Source: Hyaloscypha bicolor E (taxonomy: Eukaryota; Ascomycota; Leotiomycetes; Helotiales; Hyaloscyphaceae). From it: a stretch of 64,000 nucleotides of DNA. This document shows, piece after piece, positions 12,901 through 22,615 of this stretch. Position 1 is the first letter of the stretch. Every line of letters begins with the position of its first letter. The notes beneath the pieces were generated by a model. The model was given only the letters and a program-made list of their open reading frames with translations. It was not told the origin of the DNA and did no database searches. The DNA is taken from positions 868,001 to 932,000 of the forward strand of contig NW_020194631.1 of assembly GCF_002865645.1 (NCBI RefSeq), given 5' to 3'. Made by a program: the position numbers and the translations under genes.

Positions 12901-14713
12901 CGCCTGGTTGGTATAACGGATTGTAGGTGAAGGTCATGTTCGACGGCTTGGCGGCGGGTGAGGGAAGAAAAATGGAGGGAATACTTAAAAGAGGCTTTGG
13001 ACTTGGTTCCTGGAATGTTGCAGGCTAGAAATAAATGATATTCAAGAGAGCGATGGAGTGCGAGCGTGGACACGGAACTTCAAGTGTGAAGGGTCGGAGG
13101 GCGAGCCTCGCGGGACAGAGTGCAAGCAAAGAAGTAGGGGATCTCCCACTTGTATTGTTTTTATTCTTGACTTCGCTCAAACTCAAGTAACATGTCTTTC
13201 ATGGGGGGTGGAGAGGAGATATTTAAGGGCGACAAGCTTGGTTACTGAACTGTGATAGAAGACAAGGAGATGCTGGAAATATTTCATGGGCTGCAGGGGC
13301 GTGATGCTCTACTTCCTATCAGACTACCGAGTATCTGCAGATCGAGTTCTCAACTTCAGTCATGTAAATTTAGACAACAGATGACCGAGTTAGAGGGAGG
13401 TGTTAATTAGATGGGCGTTGGAATGATAGCGATGAAGGGCTTGACAGCAAGGAGGTCGGGACGAAGTTTCTGTGCGGGTTTGGAGGGGGTCAGTTGACAA
13501 CAACCTCTCCCGTCACCATCTGCCCACCTTCGCTGCTGCGACAAAAGCCTGAATACATTCCAGACCCGTGTGTATGGTGATGCGGCTGTGACGTGTTGGC
13601 GGTTGAGGGGATGAGTATTGAGCAGAGAGGAAGGAAGAACCGGAGGATCTTATTCCTCAGGTACGTCACGTTACAAATGTGTTTCTAGGTATGATCGCAG
13701 AGTTATATATGAGAGGCTTGGGGAGGAAGAGGGAGGGTAAGTATTAGGAAAGTTATCTCTTTCTTATTATCTATTTTATTATCTATTGTGTGCTCTAATT
13801 CGACAAGTCAATGCTTACGAAGGAGATCAGGAGAAAGGTTATTTAAGAGCATGCCAAAGCTATTTTCACCCGCACGAAATTTTCCCGATTACTCGGCAGA
13901 ATGAATGCTGGGAAACTGCCTCCTTCTCCTTTTCCACCTCCCGACATTATGTATCAGAGTGCAGATCCCATGGGTGCCGCGTTCCCGAGCTCAGTATTTC
14001 GAATCTACGCGGTGTAGGGGTTCAAGTTACGGCTTCAAAGCGCTAATGAAAGGGTGAGACGGAAAGTTCAAGTGACAGAAAGCACCGAGATGACAACAGA
14101 CAAGTTAAAATGTTTGTATGAAATGGGACTTACAGCTATGAGCGAAATCGGTGTCCTCTCCTCTTTTTAAACACTGGAGAATAACTTAAGTGCACAGACC
14201 AGGTAAAGAGCGGTGCGGATTAATCTTTATCCGCACGTGCTACTTCAGGGGACCTTGGCATACAGGGAGCGCCCTTGGCGAACCATAGCCTGTTGCCGGG
14301 GTGCTACTAAATTCGACCTTCTCCGCCCTTCAAGAGGAATTTTTGTCAATGTCTCAAGGCATATCCTTCTCAACAAGGGGGTCCCAGTTCCGCGGTTACT
14401 CTCAAACATTCGATATTACTTGATTTGGGGGTTTAATATTTAATGTAGGATTATGAATAAAATATTAAACAGGAAAGGTTGTCGTCCTAAGCGAAGCAGC
14501 GAAGCTCTCACCGAGGGTAGATTACGTGGACCCATTCCTTTACAAGACAAAGCTGAGCGAAGCTGGTATTGACATGGGTACCTCCCTCTAACATTCTTCC
14601 AGGTCCGTAAATAATATAAAGTCGTACACATTCCTGTCCCCGAGTCTCTCTCATAAAGTCATCGAGTGAAGTTTTGGCGTCGACCAGCGGCGCTATCAAG
14701 TGAAAGCCATCCC
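9921..14713. other. Long intergenic region without a supported gene
   Basis: Balanced composition, scattered short frames, no domain. Several TATA-like boxes occur (for example GGTATATAAC near 11227 and TTATATATGAG near 13702) without a credible downstream frame. Two short stretches share GTCGGGACGAAGTTTC-like wording near 12100 and 13455, suggesting diverged duplication or shared regulatory sequence. Non-coding transcripts are possible but cannot be shown from sequence. Confidence 0.45.
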
Positions 14714-15630
14714 TTATAATTCATACCCCGTTGGCAACTCACGCGGAGAGCGAACTGGCAATTCGTGCCTCTTCTGATGCGTTATCCTCATAGAAGGCTT
14801 AGCCATATTCTGATGTGCTGCAATTATCTTCCCGTCATCTCCGCGTCTGTTGTAGTAGTCCGACATCTCCTTAGTTCGCTCTTGCTCTATCCGTATCCTC
14901 TTCCTTCTTTCTTTACAAAATAAGACAAATAAGCCAAGAACAGCGACCCCGAGCGCTGCCCCCAAGGTAGCGCCAACAATCGTCACTGTGTTGCTATTCG
15001 CTGAAGTATGCGATGTTGAAGCCATGCTGCCTACTGTAGTGTTCGATATGGAAGCTCCTGTGCTGGAAGAAGGTATTAATGTTGACATAGAAGATGTTGC
15101 TGAGCTAACAGAGCTGGAAGTGCCTGCTCCCTGTTCTGCAAAGATGGTTCCGAAGGTGGGGACGAAGGTCGAGGATGAGCAGCAGTTGCCATTGTATGCA
15201 CAGCACCATGACCCGCCGGTATTTGCTGCATTGCAAGCAAGCACGTTGACGGAGCTACTGTTTCCGGCTGTGTGAAAACGTATATGTCAGTCTCGATGTT
15301 GAAATAGCTTCGAATTATGTAATATGCAATAGGAGAAGACAGACAATTTGAGTCGGCCAAGCAATAATCCGGACAAGAAGGATTAAACCACGTAACATCT
15401 GTGCAAGCTCCACGGTAATGGTAACCTTTGGAGTTGCTAATGCAATAGCCCAAAGATGTGCAAAAGTCCTCTTCTGCACAACAATCTCCGTCCCCATTTG
15501 GCGAGCAGGGGACATAAAGAGGCGCCAAGTTGCCGTTGGGAAAGTAACACGGATTAGTGGCTACCACCGTACATACATTTAATAAGGCAAGCAATACCAA
15601 AATACCAGCGAATTTAGTTGATGAAGCCAT
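14714..15630 (-). CDS. Secreted Cys-rich, Ser/Thr-rich single-pass membrane protein
   Basis: 279 aa in two exons, 15630-15345 and 15267-14714. The 77-nt intron has a GTCTGT donor, a CTGAC branch point 18 nt upstream of its acceptor, and ends CACACAG; joining gives a clean phase-1 junction. An N-terminal signal peptide (about 1-24, hydrophobic GILVLLALLNVCTVVA) precedes a Cys-rich ectodomain (about 27-126) with paired cysteines (DCCAEEDFC, CPDYC, SWCCAYNGNCC). A Ser/Thr-rich stalk (about 127-188) and one transmembrane helix (about 190-213, IVGATLGAALGVAVLGLFVL) follow, then a stop-transfer KERRKR and a basic cytoplasmic tail. The architecture recalls fungal cell-wall sensor-like proteins, but no WSC domain is visible and I assign no function. 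The donor is weak in its third base. Confidence 0.78.
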
Positions 15631-15659
15631 TATGAAATGTTTGAAGAAGAAGAACGGAT

Positions 15660-16157
15660 TCTCCTTAGAAAATACAGGGATACTTTGTCTTGTCTGTAAC
15701 AGAACTGCTTGGACCTCGAGACGGAGCCTGCTCCTTTATAAGCGCTATGGATCACCTTTGGTCAGCCATGAGCATCTAAAGGCTGAACACCAGCGGCGAT
15801 CAAAGAGGTACTGTTTCAATGTGGTTTGAACTATTTGAAGCAGCAATTAAGCGCTACATGAACCTAACTAGCCAAAACTAAGGCCTGTGCGCTAATTTTA
15901 ACCATTTCTTGTTACGTGGCGGAATTAGTGGCGTCCAGAAAGTCACCAACGGAATTTGGGGTTGCACAGCATACGAAGAGAATTGTTGCCAATGAAAGAC
16001 GGAATCTAGCGCTCCCGTCACAGTAAGAACCCAGCGGGGGAGCCCATAAACAGCTTAATTGGAGGAATTTAACTCCTAGTATGCTTATCCGGCCTATGAA
16101 AGATGAGGACGAAAGAAGCCGACAACCGCTGAGTCTGAAGCTGAAGATGGGTCTCAG
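15660..16157. other. Short intergenic segment
   Basis: This lies between the start of the minus-strand membrane protein gene and a plus-strand hypothetical gene, so it probably holds a divergent promoter. No specific site stands out. Confidence 0.35.
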
Positions 16158-16786
16158 ATGAAGCTCCATCGAAAAGCTACAATACATCTCATTGGACTCT
16201 TCGAGTCCGGTTACCAAACTGTCACGGTCTGCACAGATGCCGTCCTATCCTTTCAAAGTGTGAGAGAGGCATGTACAATAAGCGCCGTGTTCTCTGCCTT
16301 GCAAACGGCGGCAGTGGACTTCAACATCGGCATGCTACTTGACGCAGCAAAGGCGACTGCCATTCCTCGGAACGTTGCCATTGGAGCAGGTGCCACCCTT
16401 GCAATCTCAACCGGGCAGATGATTTTCTCCGCAGTCAGGACGTATCAAACCGAGCAACAGCGTAAGAAATATGCCACAAGTAAGACATAAACTCCCCACC
16501 TAACTGTTAAGGCTAGCTCGGCTTAGCTAACTTCTTGGTTTCAGTTACTCTCTACATCGCCGCAAGCATGAAGCTTGCCCAGGGCTGCGGATGTTACCTT
16601 CGATGGACTTACAACTCGGGAGTGTCAAACGGAGAACACTCCCCTCAATACTACAATGAGCTTCGGAACCTGGTGCAAGCCTTGGAAGGGAGCGAGCCGT
16701 TGCCATGCGTGGTTTTGATTTCGCGGTGTTGGTGGTTTAGTGCTCGAGTGTTTTGGATTTTTGGATTTTGGCCCTTTACCGCCTAA
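16158..16786 (+). CDS. Hypothetical protein, two exons
   Basis: 187 aa, exons 16158-16479 and 16545-16786. The 65-nt intron is textbook: GTAAGA donor, GCTAAC branch point, GGTTTCAG acceptor; the frame continues as ATITLYIAASMKLAQGCGCY. Residues 35-105 are Ala-rich and helix-like (SALQTAAVDFNIGMLLDAAK). The C-terminal 25 residues (WWFSARVFWIFGFWPFTA) look atypical, so the true 3' end may be spliced differently. I do not recognise the family. The neighbouring divergent membrane protein suggests no shared job. Confidence 0.5.
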
Positions 16787-18315
16787 AATCCTGCCTTGGG
16801 GCGGTCGTTTTACATTTTCCCCGAGTTCCTCGAGATACTTTACGACATCAAAGCACAATCAAATTCGATCACGAGCTCAACACCACTCCCATGCAATCGC
16901 CGCCGCACGAAGTTCAGCTTGCATCATGCTCTCACGAACACGAGGTCTAGAACACAGCCGCTCGAGGATGATCTTACAGATACCGGCCTTCTCCTCTTCA
17001 AACCCCGACAGCAAGTTGGGCTTCGAGTCTCAAGTGAGCGTGATGTTGATCCGACCTGTGGAATCTGCAGATCCAGTGGGAATGTCAGCTGGTACGATTG
17101 TGGCGTCACGTGTCTCAGCCCCTTATTGAAGCCCCTCGGCTTACGGCAGGCTCCATTGCTTTGTTGCATGTGATTCTCCTTACTCTCCTCCCTTGGTAGC
17201 TCTCCAATTGATCACAGTTCAAGGCATCTGATGGGGATGTCTACGAGAGGCATCTAAGGAGCCATGAGAGCTGAAGCGAGACTGTTGATAGTTGGGAAAG
17301 TGTCATTCATCGTATACTATTCTTGGAGCCATCAGGATTCAAGTCACCTTCTATCACGGCTTGCGAGAGATGGAATAGGGGCTATTTAATGCCTCCCTTA
17401 TGGTCCAGAGTTCGAACACAGAAGAAGAAAAGGCGTTCTTGGAGAAATATTGAGATGTGGGTGCTCTGGGAGTTTGAATTTTGTTTTGGGCAAAAGACAG
17501 AGCGAGTTGGGAAGGGACCTCGAGTTCAGTCCCTCAAATATTTGCCGCGGACAGTCAAAAGAGCTGGTCGTAAGGAGCGGAAAGTGGAGGTGACAGCAAC
17601 TACCCAGTTGGCAACAGATGAACTCAAAACTTGGGCGGTCTTTCACCCAGGAGCCAACCGGAGACTCCCGGGGGATATCCCACTCTATTACAGCTCAGGA
17701 GGGTCAGTGTTGCCGCAGTCCGGCCCGGAGTAGTACTCACAGCTCGGGGACTTGACTCCATGCCCTCGCCGTCAAGATCGATCTGGGAAATTCCGTGAGC
17801 AGCTCTCTCTTGATCTGTTTACAGCTTATATACGCCGCTCCAGCTTGTTGGAAGCGGAGCACATGGAAGTGTTGGGCCTCGCGCCTTGAGCTCCATGCGT
17901 GCATGAACCGAGAGTCCAGCTTGTAGGAAGTGCAGACTTGATTGGCTGCCTGGGGTATTGGTGTCTCTGAAGTCTGAGTGGAAGGTATTTGAGAGGCTCC
18001 TTTATGTCAAGCACTTTGTCTTGACTCGCGACGATACTAAGTCACCACCTCCTTTACTCTTCACGGATACATAAAACGCTCCTGCCATCTGTCAGATGAC
18101 TCAACACCGTTTTGTACCATATGGAGGCCAATAAGAGTGTGGAGCAAGGAACTAGCAGCTGGCTTCTCATTACCTTGGCAGGTACTTGCAGATGCACGGC
18201 TTTACCGCGTAGTGAAAGTAGAAATTGTGTTGTTTTGAAAGTAGGAGGAATATCTTTTGTTGCCATGGATGTGTTTCTTGCAAGACAGGATAAAGTTTTA
18301 ACAAAACTCGATAAC
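16787..18315. other. Intergenic, no supported gene
   Basis: Short frames only. The longest plus-strand frame (17323-17733) is rich in charged residues but shows no domain, splice site or start context that would lift it above chance. Composition is balanced until AT-rich repeats begin near 18.32 kb. Confidence 0.4.
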
Positions 18316-18492
18316 GAGCCAGTAGCTGAATCATAGTATTGCTTAAGTTGAACTATATTATTAGTAGCGAGAATACCCTTGTGTTTTCCATAATATAATT
18401 TAACTTCCCTTACCAAAAACTATACTATACTCACTATCTTTAATAATATATAAATACTTATTCTTATTTTTAATTACCTTTAACCCCGACCG
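18316..18492 (+). repeat. Dispersed repeat A, RIP-mutated copy
   Basis: About 177 bp match 58833-59010 in the same orientation, from GAGCCAGT to CCCGACC. Most differences are C in the 58.8-kb copy against T here (GAACCATA against GAATCATA and GAACTATA), so this copy looks more RIP-mutated. The element type is not recognisable. Confidence 0.75.
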
Positions 18493-18797
18493 CTTGTTTC
18501 TATATTTTCGACTTATACTTAATATATACTATATTTAAATGCAAAGCAAAGAAAGCTAAGAAAATACTTTATAATTAATTCTTTTAAGCTAAAATTATTA
18601 GATACTTTATAAATATATTACTAAAGTTATTTTTATAATTAGAAATGCATTTTCTTAAGACCTGTAACGGCGGGATCGAGGCAATTGCTAGGGAATCACG
18701 TTCTCGCTTAGCCTTACTCAGATAGCAACTTCTCGCTAGACAGAATTCATCAAGCTTCACAACACACTCATAATTCCAGAGCTTGCCCAGCAGCAAT

Positions 18798-18955
18798 GGT
18801 ACAAAGGCTCAAAGATCCAGGAAAATCCCATGTATTGAGAATACTAAGCTAAGGAGAAGAAGGAGGGAGAGAAGGAAAGGGGATAAAAGGAGGGAAATAC
18901 TAGCTAAAACCACTGAAACGCCGGCTAGCTAGGTGAAACCAGTCATATAATAGCC
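18798..18955 (+). repeat. Dispersed repeat B, little-mutated copy
   Basis: About 158 bp match the reverse complement of 63186-63349. It includes the compact motif GCCGGCTAGCTAGGTGAAAC. This copy keeps CA and TG where the other has TA (CTCAAAGATCC against CTTAAAGATCT, TGTATTGAG against TATATTAAG), a direct RIP comparison. It is probably a fragment of a transposon end. Confidence 0.8.
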
Positions 18956-18998
18956 ACCCCCCTTTGGCCCCCAGCCAGCGCCGTCACAAGACCCTAAA

Positions 18999-19070
18999 GC
19001 AAGAAAAGATTTAATATAGCTTAGATTCCATATATATTTAGTATATATTATATTAAATCTTCTTTTGCCT
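18999..19070. repeat. AT-rich inverted repeat
   Basis: AGCAAGAAAAGATTTAATATA is mirrored by TATATTAAATCTTCTTTTGC about 25 nt later. The arms of roughly 20 bp could form a hairpin, or mark a small terminal-inverted-repeat remnant. Confidence 0.5.
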
Positions 19071-19136
19071 TAATAAGTTATATCTTTAATATTAAATATA
19101 TATATATATATATTCTTATAACTTAAGCCTGGCTTA

Positions 19137-19258
19137 TCCCTTCCTCCAGTGAGACATGGTTCTTACTAGCGGCCGCACACGAATATCCCTTAGGTAAGAA
19201 TACAACCATCTCCTCCAATCAGGCTATCCGCAGGACCATGTCTCACTGGACGAAGGGA
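19137..19258. mobile_element. 122-bp miniature inverted-repeat element with TA flanks
   Basis: The left end TCCCTTCCTCCAGTGAGACA, continuing TGGT, is mirrored by the right end ACCATGTCTCACTGGACGAA, continuing GGGA. Arms are about 24 bp with one mismatch. TA dinucleotides flank both ends (19135-19136 and 19259-19260), as expected for Tc1/mariner-type insertion. There is no coding capacity. Family assignment rests on the TA duplication alone. Confidence 0.55.
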
Positions 19259-19316
19259 TAGGAATCGAGCAGGGAGCCAAATTAGAACCCAACGCGGTCA
19301 TTCAGAGGCTGTGCTC

Positions 19317-19347
19317 TGATCTCTCGAACCGACGGTTCGGGAGATCA
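19317..19347. repeat. Near-perfect hairpin
   Basis: TGATCTCTCGAACC and GGTTCGGGAGATCA flank a GAC loop. The 14-bp arms have one mismatch. It lies between the miniature element and the hAT-like element; its role is unknown. Confidence 0.65.
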
Positions 19348-19444
19348 CTATACAAAGTGCAAAGATGAGATCTTGTTCTAAGTATCAAGAGCTTCTCAGA
19401 GAGTCGCGACGTCTCAAAATTTGTCAGCGTTGACCCCTTGACAT

Positions 19445-20430
19445 CAGGCAGGTCAATAAGCCAGTCAGTCAGCCATCAGCTAAGGTTTTTTGACAGCTGA
19501 TTGGCTTATAAGAGGTGGGTCAGCTGACTTACTTAGCTGATTCAACTGATTAGCTGCTGGTCAGTTGAAGATATAAATCTCAGAAAATTATATTTAAATT
19601 AGCTCCAAAATAATAGCATTCCCAAACGCTTCTATTATAATTCCCCCCCTCCTCTGCCAGTTTTCTAAGCATTTATAATACTATAAGCTCTTTTCTAATA
19701 GTCTAGAATTCTTAGGAGAAATTAGCTTTATATAAGATAAATACTTACTTATACTTAGAGCTTATAGCTGCCTAGAATACTAAGATTATATATTATTTTA
19801 GTAAGATAAGGCTATTTATACTTTTATACTTTCTGATACTTCGTAATACCCAAAAGATTAGTTAGAGGTTTAGCTAAATATAAGAAGAGCTCGTTTCTTG
19901 AGGGCTTTTAAGAATATAAAATAAGAAGTAATATAGAGAGAAAAACAGACTTTTATAGTATAGGGTTATAGTATATAAGTGAGACGCGAAATTAAAGAGT
20001 AAAGATTAGTTAATTTCTAATATAAAGAAGAAGAAGGTAATAATATATGAGGGGTTTACGAACTGCTGATATCCAGAGGTTAGGTATATAACTAAACCAC
20101 GTGACTATTAGTAATACTAGTAGTTAGGGGCGGCTAGATAAGGGGGAAGATAAGAGCCTGAGGCATGAATCAAAGAGACTTTCAGGGCTTTGTGCCTAAT
20201 TATTAAGGCGATTATTACCTAATTACCCCGCTATACCCCCCAAAACACTTATAATTGCATCCCTAAGAGACCCCAAAATCGCAAAATTAGTATGACTTAG
20301 CTGATCAGCCGCTTTTAAGCTAGTAGATTTTTAGCTGACTGACTGATATAATAATTAAAGCCCGACTGAATAGCTTAATAAACTAGCTTATAAGCTAGCT
20401 GATAAGCCGGCTGGCTTATTGACCAGCCTG
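19445..20430. mobile_element. hAT-like non-autonomous transposon, 986 bp
   Basis: The ends CAGGCAGGTCAATAAGCCAG and CTGGCTTATTGACCAGCCTG are inverted repeats with one indel. A perfect 8-bp duplication, CTTGACAT, flanks the element at 19437-19444 and 20431-20438, the length typical of the hAT superfamily. Subterminal AGCTGA-type motifs recur at both ends (about 19470-19560 and 20290-20400), another hAT habit. The interior is AT-rich with no transposase frame, so the element is non-autonomous or RIP-eroded. Confidence 0.82.
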
Positions 20431-20568
20431 CTTGACATACTAGGTAGATCCTCTCAAACTTTTCCTAGCAAGGTCGAGAAACTGAACGAGTCTGAATCGG
20501 TATCCGCGAACGGAGGTCGCTGGGATATATGGAGAAGAACGTGCAAGCGGATTCGCTTGTAAACGTTA

Positions 20569-20624
20569 CAGAATATCACTTTAGCAAAAAGGAAAAGGAT
20601 TTCGCGACCCCGAGACCAGCGCCA
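20569..20624 (+). repeat. Dispersed repeat C, copy 1
   Basis: The stretch from CAGAATATCACTTTAGC to GAGACCAGCGCC matches about 47924-47981 at roughly four of five positions, same strand. It is a short interspersed fragment of unknown origin. Confidence 0.6.
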
Positions 20625-20639
20625 GCTAAGGTGCTTTAT

Positions 20640-21499
20640 TGTTGTTCTATTAAAACTGTTGGGTTCCAATTCCTACAATCAATTCTTGTATTTAGAATCA
20701 ATATACATCTGACTTAAACCTTTACGATTATCTCTTCCGTGCCGTGCGTTTTGCCGCACGGTATTCTTCACTATACGGACAAGCCTACCTGCTTTATACA
20801 CAATTTGAATATACATATCATAGGTATCAAGTATTTCCCAAGTACCAAATATTTTCATAGGTACAGTATTTTTCCAGGTATATGCAAATTTCGAGGCACT
20901 AACTATTTTCCAGGTACCAAATATTTTGAGAAGCTAGAGATTCCCTAAGAATAGATATCCTGGAACAGTTCTAGAGTCTAGGCTATGTTCGGCATCTTAG
21001 CAAACTGGCGGAGTCGAGGAGTGTACGAACCAAATATTGTATCATCTTCATTGAACAACTGCGGTCTTGCTTTTTTAAGGTTGTAACACTACCTAGTCCT
21101 TCCAGAGCATCTCCTGCCGCCTTAATCCCTTTGTTTTAGGCTCTTATTCCCTCTAGTTTTGAGCCGTGTGGTGTAAGAACTCCTCGATTTGTTGGCCAAA
21201 AATTAGGCTTGATCAAACGCATCCCCAACAACATCTCTACCCGACTTTCGGGTTGTGTGTACTGGTCAAACGAGTCGGAGCGCTTCGGTAGTGATCGCTT
21301 CCCTTGAACTTGTAGGATTGCGTACACAAGCAGTTATAATGTTCCATGCTCAGGTAATTACATGAACAAAAAATACCAATGAGTTCGTCTCCATTCGCCC
21401 TGTCAGGCAAGCTCTACTCGCCGCATGAACCTGGTTTCCCTTGTCCCTTTATTTTCGAATTCCATTTCCCTCGAGTCCCCAAGGTAGCAAACTACCCGG
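20640..21499. other. Intergenic, no gene
   Basis: Holds several near-repeats of a TACCAAATATTTTC-type phrase at 20840-20935. Related wording occurs near 55325-55375. No coding frame is supported. Confidence 0.4.
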
Positions 21500-22057
21500 T
21501 CAGAGTTGGCCTTTCTCCACCAAGTTTCTGATGGTTTGAAGAGTCGAGTATACCGCGGCAGCAGTTATCTGGAGTTGATTAGGTTAGAATCGAATTCCTT
21601 ACTTGCGGTATGCGTCAGTCTGGCCACCTACCGTTTTATGTTGATCCTCGGCCTCCTTGGCTTCGTCACTACCTTGGACGAGTTGGGGATGCTCCCACGC
21701 GAATATAAAGGTCAGAAACAGCTCATTGTCGCCGGTTGTGCCTTTGCCCATGCTGATGATGTTTGTCGCCGTGCTACCGTCTTCCATGGCGTAGTCCAAC
21801 CGGCACGGCGGGCTCAAAGTGCACACCTCACGGATCGTACGGGCGTGGGCCACGGCACTATCGGCCTTGAAGATGACGGTGGCAGTGATCACATTGTCCG
21901 TCTCCGAGTGGATCTCACAGGTCTCGACGACAGGCACAAAGTCCTGTGGTACGCGTGCTTTCCGCTCAAGTCCAGCCCAGACCTGAGCATGGCTAAGGAT
22001 CGCTTGGGCACCAGGAGGATTGACAATCGTCGTGTAGGCAAGGTGTATTACCACCAT
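21500..22057 (-). CDS. AtaL-like (DUF1857) SRPBCC-fold protein
   Basis: 164 aa in two exons, 22057-21632 and 21568-21500. The 63-nt intron (GTAGGT donor, CTAAC branch point, ACTCCAG acceptor) is in phase 0. The sequence fits the small AtaL/DUF1857 family from memory: N-terminal INLAYT-like IHLAYTTIVNPPGA, QVWAGLERKAR, FVPVVETCE, TNIISMG, LTFIFAWEHP, then after the intron ITAAAVYSTLQTIRNLVEKG. Length and element order fit the family, which has a START-like lipid or small-ligand pocket; the substrate is unknown. A plus-strand frame over the same DNA (21506-22132) is a shadow. The gene is intact although the hAT-like element and a solo LTR lie within 1.1 kb on either side. Confidence 0.85.
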
Positions 22058-22322
22058 GGCGTTAACTACCTAGGTAGGTATCCGCTTCCCCGCTTACGTT
22101 GCGTTATGTCCGACGGGGCTGAGATTCTTTAGCGTCCAGTATTGTGAAGAACCCGCTTCAATGATGTCTTGTTACGAACCCTACCTGATACGTTCTCTGG
22201 GATCCCTTTTGTAGCTGTCGTCGGACTTGACGCCTTTACCAGAAGCTGTTCTCATTTGCGATGTCTCAGCCCCCGGTGTACGACACTATTCGGACCTCCG
22301 GTGCTGCATCCTCAGTCTCTGC

Positions 22323-22615
22323 TGTGATTGGAAAGGTTAAAAAGGACGTAACGTTTCCATTCCTGCACGTTCGGGCCCTTTAATAGGCTCGAACGAGCTT
22401 ACGTGATTCCACGTGTAATCTAAGATTACGTACGGAAGGGGGTTGTAAGAAGTCATGAACACCCCCCCTGTTCTGCCTCTACCAGAGTAGGTAATTTATG
22501 GGGCGAATCGAGCGAAATGGATTTTTTATTGGTCCAAGCGCCTACCACCTTGCAGGGGGGGTGTTCATGACTTCTTACAACCCCCTTACGTACAAAAGCA
22601 TGATCAGAAATCACA
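22323..22615 (-). mobile_element. Solo LTR in reverse, interrupted by a nested element
   Basis: Apart from an insertion, this is the reverse complement of the 131-bp LTRs at 24984 and 34091 (TGTGATT and AATCACA ends, the shared AACGTTACGTCC core). Without the insertion it is 133 bp. No internal retrotransposon sequence adjoins it, so it is a solo LTR. I see no target duplication. Confidence 0.85.
22434..22585. mobile_element. 152-bp miniature inverted-repeat element nested in the solo LTR
   Basis: AAGGGGGTTGTAAGAAGTCA, continuing ATGAACACCCCCCCTG (22436-22470), is repeated inverted at 22553-22587: perfect arms of about 35 bp around an 80-bp centre. TTACGTAC flanks it on both sides (22426-22433 and 22586-22593), and the uninterrupted LTR has one ACGTAT-type copy there, so insertion with an 8-bp (or slightly shorter) duplication is direct. 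No coding capacity. The superfamily is uncertain. Confidence 0.85.

Noticed and set aside
17323..17733. 136-codon plus-strand frame
   Set aside because: No domain, no promoter or splice context, unusual composition; I could not lift it above chance.
21506..22132. 208-codon plus-strand frame
   Set aside because: Lies over the AtaL-like gene, which has family motifs and a clean intron on the minus strand.
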